In this document: positions 46,158-54,792 of the stretch, piece after piece
Layout of the letters: every line of letters begins with the position of its first letter
How positions within the stretch are numbered: the stretch's first letter is position 1
Assembly (NCBI GenBank): GCA_963796225.1
Contig: CAWCLK010000026.1
Coordinates: 1-64,000 of the forward strand
Length of the DNA: 64,000 bases
From: CAWCLK01 sp963796225
GTDB taxonomy: Bacteria; Actinomycetota; Nitriliruptoria; Nitriliruptorales; Nitriliruptoraceae
Reading direction: 5' to 3'
Position numbers and translations under genes: made by a program
The notes under the pieces: generated by a model
The model's input: only the letters and a program-made list of their open reading frames with translations
Databases searched by the model: none
What the model was told of the DNA's origin: nothing

Positions 46158-47301
46158 GCCTGGTCCTCCGTCCGTCGTCCGGGGGCGTGCCCTCGGGCAC
46201 GGACGGTGCGTCGTCGTCGGCGCCCGCGTCGCCCTGCTCGGCCGCGCGCGCGGCGCGTTCCTCGGCCTGGGCCTTGCGGCGCTCCTCGGCCTTGACGGCC
46301 GCGGCCTCGGCGTTCTCCTCGATGTCCGCGGCGACCTTGTCGGCATCGGTCGGCCCCACGGCGCCGTCGGCCTGGGCCTGGGCGGCGTCGGCGGTCGGCT
46401 CGGCCGTGGGCTGGGTGTCGGTCCCCGTCGCGTCGGGCGCGGCGCCACCGGTCGGGGCGTCAGCGGCCGCCGCGCGCTGCTTCTTCACGAACGCCGCCTT
46501 GGCCTTGGACCGGGCGATGCGTTCGGACTTGCCCTCGGCGATCAGCCGGTCGTAGGTCTCCTGGTCGAGCTGGACCTCGACGTGCCCCTCGTCGCCGTGT
46601 TCGACGGGCTGGCTCTTCATGTCGGCGGCCGCGCCGGCGTCGACCTCGGGTTCGGGCTGGGGGTTGGCGGCCTTGGACTGGCTGGCCATGAGCTCGTCGA
46701 GCACCGACGGGCCGGGGGCCTCGCCCGGGCCCGGCACCTTGACGATGACGTTGCCGTCCTCGTCGGTCTCGGCCGGTTCCTTCACGCCCGGCCACGGCTT
46801 GGCCGCGCGGGAGGCGAGGAAGAAGTCCTTGCGCAGCGGCCAGCCCTCGAAGTTCTCGACGCACAGGATCCGCGGCGACAGGCCCGGGTGGTCGGTGAAC
46901 TCGATGCCGAACATGTCCCAGGTCTCGCGCTCGTGCCAGTTGGCGCCCGGGAAGACGGTCACGGCCGACGGGAAGGTCGGTTCCTCGCGGCCCCCCTCGG
47001 TGCGGGCCCGCAGCAGGATGCGGCGGCCACGGGAGGTGGAGTACAGGATGGCGACGACGTCGAAGCCGTCCTCGCCCGCGTCGACGCCGAAGAGGCAGTC
47101 GAACATGTCGTAGGCGAGCAGCTCCTCGTCACGGCACAGGGTCAGCGCGTCCAGCCACGAGCCCGGCGCGACGTCCACCGTGAAGGAGCCGTACTCCTCG
47201 GTGGTGCCGAGCAGGTCGTCGCCCAGCCGCCGACGCAGGAAGTCGGCCGTCTCGGCGGGGTCGAGCGCGTCCGCGGACCGCCCCAGGACCGGATACGCCA
47301 T
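46105..47301 (-). CDS. nuoC: NADH-quinone oxidoreductase subunit C with GKSER tail module, cluster 1
   Basis: 398 residues as read. The N-terminal 170 residues are ordinary NuoC (NWHERETWDMFGIEFTDHPG, NFEGWPLRKDFF). A linker leads to one copy of the module seen three times in NuoI: residues about 243-276, LDQETYDRLIAEGKSERIAR then SKAKAAFVKK. A Glu/Ala/Lys-rich segment follows (EENAEAAAVKAEERRKAQAE), probably helical or coiled. The last 35 residues are Arg/Pro-rich and overlap nuoD by 53 bases, which looks like an unrecognised shift near 46180-46200; a one-base change would instead fuse NuoC to NuoD. Confidence 0.9.
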   Translation of the reverse strand: MAYPVLGRSADALDPAETADFLRRRLGDDLLGTTEEYGSFTVDVAPGSWLDALTLCRDEELLAYDMFDCLFGVDAGEDGFDVVAILYSTSRGRRILLRARTEGGREEPTFPSAVTVFPGANWHERETWDMFGIEFTDHPGLSPRILCVENFEGWPLRKDFFLASRAAKPWPGVKEPAETDEDGNVIVKVPGPGEAPGPSVLDELMASQSKAANPQPEPEVDAGAAADMKSQPVEHGDEGHVEVQLDQETYDRLIAEGKSERIARSKAKAAFVKKQRAAAADAPTGGAAPDATGTDTQPTAEPTADAAQAQADGAVGPTDADKVAADIEENAEAAAVKAEERRKAQAEERAARAAEQGDAGADDDAPSVPEGTPPDDGRRTRHERPRRPRTDLAVHRPG

Positions 47302-47304
47302 CGG

Positions 47305-47880
47305 TCAGCCCTCCGACGCGGTGAGCGACGGGGTGTCGACGCCCTCGGTGTGGTCGTCGGCCGGCACGGCCTTGCCGTCCTCGCCGAGGATGATCGGGCG
47401 ACGGGTGCGGAAGCGTTCGGGCAGCGACTCCTGCTGGATCATGTCCTGCAGCGCGATGATCCCGTCGAGCAGCGCCTCGGGGCGCGGCGGGCAGCCCGGC
47501 ACGTAGACGTCGACGGGCAGGATCTGGTCCACGCCCTTGGTCACCGAGTAGCTGTCCCAGTACGGGCCGCCGCAGTTGGCGCACGAGCCGAACGAGATCA
47601 CGTACTTGGGTTCCGGCATCTCGTCGTACAGCCGCTTGACGGCCGGGGCCATCTTGTCGGTCAACGTGCCCGAGATGACCATCAGGTCCGCCTGCCGCGG
47701 CCCGTGGGCGAACGGGATCACGCCGTGGCGGATGAAGTCGTGCCGGGCCGTCGACGCCGCGATGAACTCGATCGCGCAGCAGGCGAGGCCGAAGTTGAAG
47801 CACCACAGCGAGTACTTGCGACCCCAGTTGAAGACGAACTTCAGCGGCTTCGGGAGGTCGACCTGGTCCATCACTCCCAT
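47305..47880 (-). CDS. nuoB: NADH-quinone oxidoreductase subunit B, cluster 1
   Basis: About 191 residues from the ATG at 47880 (MGVMDQVDLPKPLKFVFNWG); an ATG at 47871 in the TGATG overlap with nuoA is also possible. It carries the N2 cluster: FNFGLACCAIEFIA with adjacent Cys, SFGSCANCGGPYWDSYS and VYVPGCPPRPEALL. It is the terminal Fe-S subunit. Its stop lies 3 bp before nuoC. Confidence 0.96.
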   Translation of the reverse strand: MGVMDQVDLPKPLKFVFNWGRKYSLWCFNFGLACCAIEFIAASTARHDFIRHGVIPFAHGPRQADLMVISGTLTDKMAPAVKRLYDEMPEPKYVISFGSCANCGGPYWDSYSVTKGVDQILPVDVYVPGCPPRPEALLDGIIALQDMIQQESLPERFRTRRPIILGEDGKAVPADDHTEGVDTPSLTASEG

Positions 47881-48257
47881 ACGAGCACCTTCTTGCGCCA
47901 GGCGTACACGAGGCCGATGGCGAGGATCGCGATGAAGACGAACATCTCGACCAGCACGAACATCTGCGAGACCGGCGAGCTGGCATCGACCTTGCCGAGG
48001 ATCACCGCCCACGGGAACAGGAACACACTCTCCACGTCGAAGATCACGAACAGGAACGCGAAGACGTAGTAGCGGATGTTCATCTGGGACCAGTCGGTCC
48101 CCACCGCGTCCACCCCGCACTCGTAGGTCGTGAGCTTCTCCGGCGACGGGTAGCTGGGCCGGAAGATGCGGTTGGCGAGCATGATCACCGCGTACAGGAG
48201 GCTCGCGACCACCACGAGGACGGCCAGCGTCCCGTACTGCTCGTAGAACGTGCTCAC
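47871..48257 (-). CDS. nuoA: NADH-quinone oxidoreductase subunit A, cluster 1
   Basis: 128-residue, three-helix membrane subunit, first gene of cluster 1. MSTFYEQYGTLAVLVVVASL opens it; TYECGVDAVGTDWSQMNIRY and VFAFLFVIFDVESVFLFPWA are the conserved loops. It overlaps nuoB by one to ten bases depending on the start. Confidence 0.96.
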   Translation of the reverse strand: MSTFYEQYGTLAVLVVVASLLYAVIMLANRIFRPSYPSPEKLTTYECGVDAVGTDWSQMNIRYYVFAFLFVIFDVESVFLFPWAVILGKVDASSPVSQMFVLVEMFVFIAILAIGLVYAWRKKVLVWE

Positions 48258-48500
48258 GACTTCTCCAGCGGCGTCACGTCAGTGTCGTGGCGCGCACGCG
48301 TGGCGTGCGGGCTCGTCTCGCGTCGATGCGTCTCCCGTCGGTCACGGCAGCCGCGTCGGTGGGTCCGCCGCCTCACCCCGGGGGGTGGAAGCGAGCGGCG
48401 TGGAGCGCACCGGCCCGTCGGCAGCAAGCGCCTGACGAGCCGGGGATGCGGAGGGTAGCAATCCCACCTTCGGCCACCCCAACGCGACCGACGGAGGTGG
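48258..48500 (-). promoter_or_regulatory. Region upstream of nuoA and behind ung
   Basis: 243 bases between the ung stop and the nuoA start, both on the minus strand. It should hold the cluster-1 promoter. No recognisable operator, hairpin terminator or open frame with a gene-like product was seen. Confidence 0.4.
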
Positions 48501-49211
48501 TCAGGCGGGCAGGGCCCAGTCCAGTGGGTCGACGCCCTGCTGTTCCAGCAGGGCGTTGGCGCGCGAGAACGGACGACTGCCGAAGAACCCGCGGTGGGCG
48601 GACAGGGGGCTCGGGTGGGCCGACTCGACGATCGGCACGTCGCCGAGGTGGGGGCGCAGCTGGCGGGCGTCGCGCCCCCACAGGACGGCGACCAGCGGCC
48701 CGCCCCGGTCGACGAGCGCACGGATGGCCTGCGCGGTGACGTGCTCCCAGCCCTGGCCGCGGTGCGAGGCCGGGGCGCCGGGGCGCACCGTCAGGACCCG
48801 GTTGAGCAGCATGACGCCCCGCTGCGCCCAGGGCGTGAGGTCCCCGGTGGCCGGCATCGGGAGCCCGAGGTCGTCGACGTACTCGCGGAAGATGTTCTGC
48901 AGGCTCTTCGGGAATGGGCGGACGTCCGGGGCGACCGAGAAGCAGTAGCCGATGGGGTGGCCCGGGGTCGGGTACGGGTCCTGGCCGACCACGAGGACGC
49001 GCACCTGCTCGAAGGGCGTCTGGAACGCCGCGAACACGCGGTCGCCGGCGGGCAGGAACCGGCGCCCCGCCGCCTGCTCGGCGCGCAGGAACTCCCCCAT
49101 CGCCGCGATCCGGTCCCGGACCGGGTCCAGGGCCTGCGGCCAGCCTGCCCCCACGACCTCCTCGAGCGGTCGCCCCACGGCCGGGCTCCTCGATCGCCTG
49201 CACGATGACAC
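48501..49211 (-). CDS. ung: Uracil-DNA glycosylase, family 1
   Basis: 236 residues. The catalytic water-activating motif GQDPYPTPGHPIGYCFSV and the DNA-minor-groove loop HPSPLSAHRGFFGSRPFS are intact. Removes uracil from DNA at the start of base-excision repair. Family-1 UNG is usual in high-GC actinobacteria. The start MSSCRRSRSPAVGRPLEEVV may be a little too far upstream. Confidence 0.95.
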   Translation of the reverse strand: MSSCRRSRSPAVGRPLEEVVGAGWPQALDPVRDRIAAMGEFLRAEQAAGRRFLPAGDRVFAAFQTPFEQVRVLVVGQDPYPTPGHPIGYCFSVAPDVRPFPKSLQNIFREYVDDLGLPMPATGDLTPWAQRGVMLLNRVLTVRPGAPASHRGQGWEHVTAQAIRALVDRGGPLVAVLWGRDARQLRPHLGDVPIVESAHPSPLSAHRGFFGSRPFSRANALLEQQGVDPLDWALPA

Positions 49212-49265
49212 GACGCGAGGCTAGGCAGTGGGCAGGGCGGCGAGCGCGGACCTAGCGTGGCGGCC

Positions 49266-49955
49266 ATGGAGATCGTCCTCGTCCGCCACGGACAGCCCGC
49301 CTGGACGGCCGACGGCGTGGCCTTCAACGACCCGGGCCTGACCGAGCTCGGGCACGCGCAGGCCCGGCGCGTGGCCGACCGCATCGCCGCGTTGGGCGAG
49401 ATCGACCACTTCCTGGTCTCGCCGATGGTCCGCGCCCGCGAGACCGCCGCCCCGCTGGCCGAGCGCCTCGGTCGGCAACCACGCGTGCTGTCGTGGCTGC
49501 GCGAGATCGGGCTGCCGCCGGACTGGGACGGCGCCCCGATCGACCGCATCGCCTCCGTGTTCCGGGAGCAGCGAGGGCGCGACCGGGAGCAGTGGTGGAA
49601 CCCGGTCGCCCCGGGCGCGGAGTCGTTCCGCAGCTTCCACCGTCGCGTGACCCGGGGCACCGAGCTGGCGCTCGAGGAGGTCGGCGCGGTCCCCCACCCA
49701 CGCGATCCCGAGGCCGTGTGGGACCTGCGCCAGGACGCCGGGCGGATCGTGGTGGTCGCGCACGCCGGCACCAACTCCGCCGTGCTGGGCCGTCTGCTCG
49801 GGCTCGAGCCGCGCCCGTGGGAGTGGGAGCGCTTCGCGTCCCGGCACGCCTCCGTCACGTTGCTGAGCACGACCGAGATCGGGCCCGGGTGGATCTTCGC
49901 CCTCGACCGCTTCAGCGGCGTGGGGCACCTCGAGGGCCTCGACGTCACCCGCTGA
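49266..49955 (+). CDS. Histidine phosphatase (phosphoglycerate-mutase-like)
   Basis: 229 residues from the ATG at 49266 (MEIVLVRHGQPAWTADGVAF). The RHG motif, LVSPMVRARETAAPLAERLG with its Arg, and VVAHAGTNSAVLGRLLG with the second His are all present. Substrate unknown; the family includes mutases, cobalamin phosphatases and broad phosphatases. The next start is 21 bp on, so it probably forms a unit with the acyl-CoA dehydrogenase. Confidence 0.85.
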   Translation: MEIVLVRHGQPAWTADGVAFNDPGLTELGHAQARRVADRIAALGEIDHFLVSPMVRARETAAPLAERLGRQPRVLSWLREIGLPPDWDGAPIDRIASVFREQRGRDREQWWNPVAPGAESFRSFHRRVTRGTELALEEVGAVPHPRDPEAVWDLRQDAGRIVVVAHAGTNSAVLGRLLGLEPRPWEWERFASRHASVTLLSTTEIGPGWIFALDRFSGVGHLEGLDVTR

Positions 49956-49975
49956 CCCGCCGCTAGGAGCCACCC

Positions 49976-51124
49976 GTGGAACGCACGCTGTACGAGGAGG
50001 AGCACGACCTGTTCCGCGAGTCGGTGCGGGCGTTCTTCGACCGCGAGGTCGTCCCTCACCACGAGGAGTGGGAGCAGCAGGGGCTGGTCCCGCACGAGCT
50101 GTTCACCACGGCCGGGGCGAACGGGCTGCTGGGCATGCAGGTGGACGAGCGGTTCGGGGGCGGGGGCGTCGACGACTTCCGGTTCAACGCCATCGTGGGC
50201 GAGGAGGCCTGCTACGCCGGGGTGGCCTCGGCCGGGCTGTCGATCACGCTGCACAACGACATCGTGCTGCCCTACTTCACCGACTTCACCACCGACGCGC
50301 AGAAGGACCGCTGGCTGCCGGGGATCGTGTCGGGCGAGCTGGTCACCGCGGTGGCGATGACCGAGCCCGGGGCCGGGTCGGACCTGGCGGGGATCCGCAC
50401 CACCGCCGTACGCGACGGCGACCACTACGTGGTCAACGGGGCCAAGACCTTCATCACCAACGGCATCAACGCCGACCTGGTGGTGGTGGCGGTCAAGACC
50501 GACCCGGACGAGCGCCACGCCGGCATGAGCCTGCTGGTGGTCGAGCGCGGCATGGACGGGTTCACCCGCGGCCGCAACCTGGACAAGATCGGCCTGAAGG
50601 CCCAGGACACCGCCGAGCTGGCCTTCGACGACGTCCACGTCCCGGTGGACAACCTGCTGGGCGAGGAGGGGGCCGGGTTCACCATCCTGACCACCAACCT
50701 GGCCCAGGAACGGCTGTCGATCGCCGTCGCGGGCGTGGCCGCGGCCCGCGCGGCGGTGGACTGGACGCTGGACTACGTCCGTGAACGGACCGCGTTCGGC
50801 AAGCCGGTCGGGGACTTCCAGAACACCAAGTTCGTGCTGGCCGAGTGCGACACCGAGGTGACCATCGCGCAGGCGTTCGTCGACCGGTGCATCCTCGCGC
50901 TCAACGACGGCGCGCTGTCGGTGCCCGACGCCGCACGGGCCAAGTGGTGGTGCACCGAGCTGCAGAAGCGCGTCATCGACCGGTGCCTGCAGCTGTTCGG
51001 CGGCTACGGCTACATGCGCGAGTACCCCATCGCCCGCGCCTACGCCGACGCCCGCATCACCACGATCTACGGCGGCACCACCGAGATCATGAAGACCATC
51101 GTCGCCAAGGAGCTCGGCCTGTGA
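49976..51124 (+). CDS. Acyl-CoA dehydrogenase
   Basis: 382-residue FAD flavoprotein oxidising acyl-CoA esters. GTG start (MERTLYEEEHDLFRESVRAF). Signatures: VAMTEPGAGSDLAGIRTTAV, KTFITNGINADLVVVAVKTD, RERTAFGKPVGDFQNTKFVL and the C-terminal QLFGGYGYMREYPIARAYAD followed by GGTTEIMKTIVAKEL. The catalytic Glu is in YGGTTE or the preceding helix as in long-chain-type enzymes; chain length preference not predictable. It overlaps the serine hydrolase (GTGA). Confidence 0.93.
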   Translation: MERTLYEEEHDLFRESVRAFFDREVVPHHEEWEQQGLVPHELFTTAGANGLLGMQVDERFGGGGVDDFRFNAIVGEEACYAGVASAGLSITLHNDIVLPYFTDFTTDAQKDRWLPGIVSGELVTAVAMTEPGAGSDLAGIRTTAVRDGDHYVVNGAKTFITNGINADLVVVAVKTDPDERHAGMSLLVVERGMDGFTRGRNLDKIGLKAQDTAELAFDDVHVPVDNLLGEEGAGFTILTTNLAQERLSIAVAGVAAARAAVDWTLDYVRERTAFGKPVGDFQNTKFVLAECDTEVTIAQAFVDRCILALNDGALSVPDAARAKWWCTELQKRVIDRCLQLFGGYGYMREYPIARAYADARITTIYGGTTEIMKTIVAKELGL

Positions 51125-52563
51125 GCGCCGGACAGCCGGTCCCCGTTCCACCGCCCGAGCCGGTGACCGCCCCGCACGACGTGGTGACGGGGCCCGCCGT
51201 GGACGCCTCGCTGCTGGATTCGACCCAGCGGGCGTTGACCCACCGGATCGCCCGCTCGCAGGCCGAGGCGCGCCTGCCCTCGCTCGTCGCCGCCATCGCA
51301 CGCGAGGGCCAGCTGGTGTGGACCGGGGCGGCCGGGACCGTCCGTGGCGAACCGCCCACCCGCGAGACCCGGTACCGGATCGGCTCGATCACCAAGACCC
51401 TCACGGCCGTGCTGGTCATGCGCCTGCGGGACGAGGGCCGGCTGACGCTCGAGGACACCCTCGACATGCACCTGCCGGGGACACCGTTGGGCGACCGCAC
51501 CCTGGCGTCGCTGCTGTCCCACACGTCCGGTCTGCAGGCCGAGACGACCGGGGACTGGTGGGAGCGCACCCAGGGCGGCACGATCGACGAGCTCACCGAC
51601 GGCCTCGGGGACGAGGTCGTCCTGCACCCGGCCGACCGGGTCCACCACTACTCCAACCTCGGGTACGGGCTGCTCGGCGGCGTGGTCGAGACGCACCGCG
51701 GGTGCTCGTGGATGCAGGCGGTGCAGGACGAGCTGCTGGGACCGCTGGAGATGACCCGGACCAGCTACGGGCCGGTCGCCCCGCACGCGGACGGCTGGGC
51801 GGTCCACCCCTGGGCCGACGCGGTCCTGCCCGAGCCCGCGGCGGTCCACGACGCCGGGGCCATGGCACCCGCCGGCCAGCTGTGGGCCTCGATCACCGAC
51901 CTCGCGCGGTGGGGGCGGTTCCTGGCGGGCGACACCGGGGACGTGCTCGACGACGACACCCTCGAGGAGATGTGCCAGCCGATCATCGTGCACGACGACG
52001 CGTGGTCCGTCGGGCACGGTCTCGGGGTGCAGGTGTTCCGCTCGGGCGAACGACGCTGGGTGGGCCACGGCGGGTCGATGCCGGGCTTCCTGGCACTGCT
52101 GCTGGTGGACCGCGGCCAGCACACGGTCGCGGCGGTCGCGGCGAACGCGACCTCGGGGATCGACGGGGTGGCCGCCGACCTGCTCGACATCGTGGTCACC
52201 GCCGAACCACGGCACCCGGACCCGTGGGTGCCGGGCGAGATCCCCGAGGACGTCGTCGACGCCCTGGGGCCGTGGTACTGGGGACCCGCCCCGCTGTCGC
52301 TGCGGTGGACCGACGGGATCCTGCGGATCGTGGCGCTGGAGGGACGCACCCGCGCGTCGCGCTTCGAGCGTGCCGGGGACGGGACGTTCCGGGGGCTGGA
52401 CGGGTACTACCGCGGCGAGACGCTGCGCATCGTGCGGGGGGCCGACGGCGTGGTGTCGCACCTCGAGCTGGCGACCTTCGTGTTCACGCGTCGGCCCTAC
52501 GACCCGCAGGCCCCGGTGCCCGGTGGCGTGGACCCGGTTGGGTGGGGGCCGGGGGGCGGATGA
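51121..52563 (+). CDS. Beta-lactamase-like serine hydrolase (class C/esterase family)
   Basis: About 480 residues. The GTG at 51121 overlaps the acyl-CoA dehydrogenase stop. The serine motif is SITK (GSITKTLTAVLV), the Tyr motif YSN (HHYSNLGYGLLG), and GHGGSMPGF replaces the KTG triad. No signal peptide, so cytoplasmic. Such proteins act as esterases or peptidases; substrate unknown. The final codons lie in a 24-bp repeat copy. Confidence 0.85.
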   Translation: MSAGQPVPVPPPEPVTAPHDVVTGPAVDASLLDSTQRALTHRIARSQAEARLPSLVAAIAREGQLVWTGAAGTVRGEPPTRETRYRIGSITKTLTAVLVMRLRDEGRLTLEDTLDMHLPGTPLGDRTLASLLSHTSGLQAETTGDWWERTQGGTIDELTDGLGDEVVLHPADRVHHYSNLGYGLLGGVVETHRGCSWMQAVQDELLGPLEMTRTSYGPVAPHADGWAVHPWADAVLPEPAAVHDAGAMAPAGQLWASITDLARWGRFLAGDTGDVLDDDTLEEMCQPIIVHDDAWSVGHGLGVQVFRSGERRWVGHGGSMPGFLALLLVDRGQHTVAAVAANATSGIDGVAADLLDIVVTAEPRHPDPWVPGEIPEDVVDALGPWYWGPAPLSLRWTDGILRIVALEGRTRASRFERAGDGTFRGLDGYYRGETLRIVRGADGVVSHLELATFVFTRRPYDPQAPVPGGVDPVGWGPGGG

Positions 52564-52591
52564 AACAGGGTGGGGGCCGGGGGGCGGATGA
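52540..52591. repeat. Two 24-bp direct repeats at a convergent gene end
   Basis: GGGTGGGGGCCGGGGGGCGG then ATGA occurs at 52540-52563 and again at 52568-52591, separated by AACA. The first copy contains the stop of the serine hydrolase. It is a recent tandem duplication of 28 bp between two convergent genes, or an assembly repeat error. Confidence 0.8.
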
Positions 52592-52593
52592 CC

Positions 52594-52998
52594 TCAGGCG
52601 ACCCGGGTGCGCGTCGCCCGCGCGCCGTCGACCTGCTCGGCCAGCGAGCGCGATGCACGCATGGCGCTGCGGAACGAGGCCGGGTCGAAGACGACGAGCT
52701 CGACGTCGGTGACGGCCACGAGGTCGGCGTTGCGCCGGACCGAGCCGGTGACCGCGAGCTCGCCGGCGACGTCGCCCGCGCCGAGCACGGCGATGAGCTC
52801 GCCGTCACGGCGGACCTCCACGCGACCGCGGACGATGAGGAAGGCCTCGCGCCCGTAGTCACCGGTGCGGGCGAGCGTCCGCCCCGCCGGCACGTCGAAG
52901 CGGTCCCCGAGGGCGGCGAAGGCGTCGATGTCGTCGTCGGAACGGGCCGGGCCGAGAGTGTCACGCAGCCACGTGACCTTGCCGTCGGGAGCACGCAT
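52594..52998 (-). CDS. Cyclic-nucleotide-binding domain protein
   Basis: 134 residues from the ATG at 52998 (MRAPDGKVTWLRDTLGPARS). It is a single cNMP-binding fold: FDVPAGRTLARTGDYGREAF, then LIVRGRVEVRRDGELIAVLG and DVAGELAVTGSVRRNADLVA, where GELA is the phosphate-cassette region. There is no helix-turn-helix or kinase part, so it is not a classic CRP. May bind cAMP or be a structural beta-roll. The first PEX-type FGE motif is altered to AGELAV. Confidence 0.85.
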   Translation of the reverse strand: MRAPDGKVTWLRDTLGPARSDDDIDAFAALGDRFDVPAGRTLARTGDYGREAFLIVRGRVEVRRDGELIAVLGAGDVAGELAVTGSVRRNADLVAVTDVELVVFDPASFRSAMRASRSLAEQVDGARATRTRVA

Positions 52999-53289
52999 GG
53001 GGGGCCTTTCGAACGGGAGACGGTGACCGGGGCGGGGCGGCCAGCGGTCGGTGCTTGCAAGAGTACGCAGGCGTTTCGGGGCCGGTGAGCGGATCGGACG
53101 GGTCGTCAGGTCCCGGACCCTGCCAGCGTCGTCGGACCACGGCACCACGCGAGAGGCGCTCCACCGTTGGCCGGACGCACGCCGTGGGCGTGCTGGCAGG
53201 GTCGCCACGGGCTGGTACACCTCCCCTCGTCGCACCGACGGGGCCGATCGGACGCGCGACACCAGCACCACGACCCGATCGAGCACCGC
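52999..53289. promoter_or_regulatory. Divergent intergenic region
   Basis: 291 bases between the cNMP-binding gene (minus) and a lipoprotein gene (plus). It must hold both promoters. No convincing boxes or operators seen. Confidence 0.35.
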
Positions 53290-53695
53290 ATGGCTCCCAT
53301 GCCCATACGTCTCCTGCCCTGCCTGGTCCTGGCCGTCGGCCTGCTGGCCAGCTGCAGTGACGGCGCCCCGCCGCCCGCCACCGGGGTCGCGGACGAATCC
53401 ACGACCGCGCCGCCCGCGGCCACGCGCCGCCTCGTCCACGCCCCCCGTCACGGAGATCCACGTGCCGGACCTGTCGGGCGCGACGATCGACTGCGGGACG
53501 GACGAGGGTCCCTGCCAGCCCGGCGACGACCCCCAGCTCGACGAGCTGTGGGACGCCTGTGCGGCCGGGGAGGGCGGCGCCTGCGACCGGCTCTACTACG
53601 ACGCCGGGTTCGACACGCGGTACGAGCAGTTCGGCAACACCTGCGGGGATCGCGACGTGGCGGGTCCCCTCCGCACCCCGAGGAACTGTACCTAG
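53290..53695 (+). CDS. Small secreted lipoprotein with DACAAG Cys-rich motif (frameshifted in this sequence)
   Basis: Lipoprotein of about 134 residues after repair, starting MAPMPIRLLPCLVLAVGLLA with lipobox LLASC. The frame breaks near 53425 (PAAT); removing one C gives AASSTPPVTEIHVPDLSGAT and the mature domain. That domain has LDELWDACAAGEGGACDRLY and YEQFGNTCGDRD, a four-Cys pattern I recall from many actinobacterial surface proteins but cannot name with certainty. The 406-nt span is one base over a multiple of three. An ATG at 53299 is an alternative start. Confidence 0.7.
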
Positions 53696-54723
53696 CCCAC
53701 GCGATCGAGGGCGTAGCTGGCCAGCCGGCGCAACGCCTTGACGGCCGTGGTGTCGCCCAGCCCGTCGAGGTGCGCGTGGGCGGTGTCGACGTAGGTCTGG
53801 GCCGTGTCGGCGGCCCGCGCCATGGCGTCGGACCCACGCAGGAGCTCGAGCGCCCGCGGCAGGTCGGCCGGGTCCACCGGGCCACGCACCAGCGAGGCGA
53901 GCTCGCCGTCGGGGTCGTCCTCGAGCGCGTACAGGACCGGCAGCGTGCGCACGCCCTCGAGCAGGTCGGTGCCGGGGGTCTTGCCCGAGGTGTCGTGCTC
54001 GGAGGCGATGTCGAGCAGGTCGTCGGACAGCTGGAAGGCCATGCCGACGTTCCAGCCGTAGGTGGTGACGTCCTCGACGACGTCGCGGTCGCAGCCCGAC
54101 AGCAGCGCCCCGTACCGGCACGACGTGGCGATCAGGGACGCGGTCTTGCCCTCGATGACCTTCAGGTAGTGCTCGAGCGTCGGGTCCAGCCGGGGCACGT
54201 CCGGCGGGAGCGCACCCTCGGAGCCCTGCACCTCCCGGATCTGGCCCTCGCACAGGTCGGCCAGCGTCTGGGCCATGATCCGCGTGACCTCGACGCCGAG
54301 GTCGGCCGACAGCTCCGAGGCCCGGGCGAACAGGTAGTCGCCGGTGAGGATGGCGACGGTGTTGTCCCAGCGGGCGTTGGCCGACGGCGCCCCGCGACGG
54401 GCTGGCGCCTCGTCGATCACGTCGTCGTGGTAGAGCGTGGCCAGGTGCACGAGCTCGACGATGACCCCGGCCTCGGCGACGCCGCGCGCCCCGGGGTCAC
54501 CGAGGTGGCTGGTCAGGGCGACCAGCATCGGGCGGAAGCGCTTGCCGCCGGCGTCGATGAGGTAGGTGGCGACCCGGTCGACGAAGGCGTGGGACGAGCG
54601 GACCTGGGCGTGCAGGAGCCGCTCGACCTCGTCGAGCACCGGGCCGACCTCGAGGCCGTGCGCCTCGAGCTCGGCCAGCACGGGCGCCGGGATGGCGACG
54701 CTCGCCGAACGGTGGGTGATCAC
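53692..54723 (-). CDS. Polyprenyl diphosphate synthase (menaquinone side chain)
   Basis: 343-residue trans-isoprenyl synthase. The two Asp-rich motifs are DDVID (LYHDDVIDEAPARRG) and DDLLD (QLSDDLLDIASEHDTSGKTP). The substrate-binding GGKRFRPML is at the start. Chain length is set upstream of the first motif; bulky His and Thr residues there give no certain answer, but octaprenyl to nonaprenyl fits. It is 69 bp after nuoN of cluster 2, a placement common in actinobacteria, linking quinone side-chain synthesis with complex I. Confidence 0.92.
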   Translation of the reverse strand: MITHRSASVAIPAPVLAELEAHGLEVGPVLDEVERLLHAQVRSSHAFVDRVATYLIDAGGKRFRPMLVALTSHLGDPGARGVAEAGVIVELVHLATLYHDDVIDEAPARRGAPSANARWDNTVAILTGDYLFARASELSADLGVEVTRIMAQTLADLCEGQIREVQGSEGALPPDVPRLDPTLEHYLKVIEGKTASLIATSCRYGALLSGCDRDVVEDVTTYGWNVGMAFQLSDDLLDIASEHDTSGKTPGTDLLEGVRTLPVLYALEDDPDGELASLVRGPVDPADLPRALELLRGSDAMARAADTAQTYVDTAHAHLDGLGDTTAVKALRRLASYALDRVG

Positions 54724-54792
54724 GACGGGGATCTTCCTGGGGTGGCGGACATCCGGGTGTGCGTGGGGTTCGCAGCGGGGCGGGCCCGTGGC

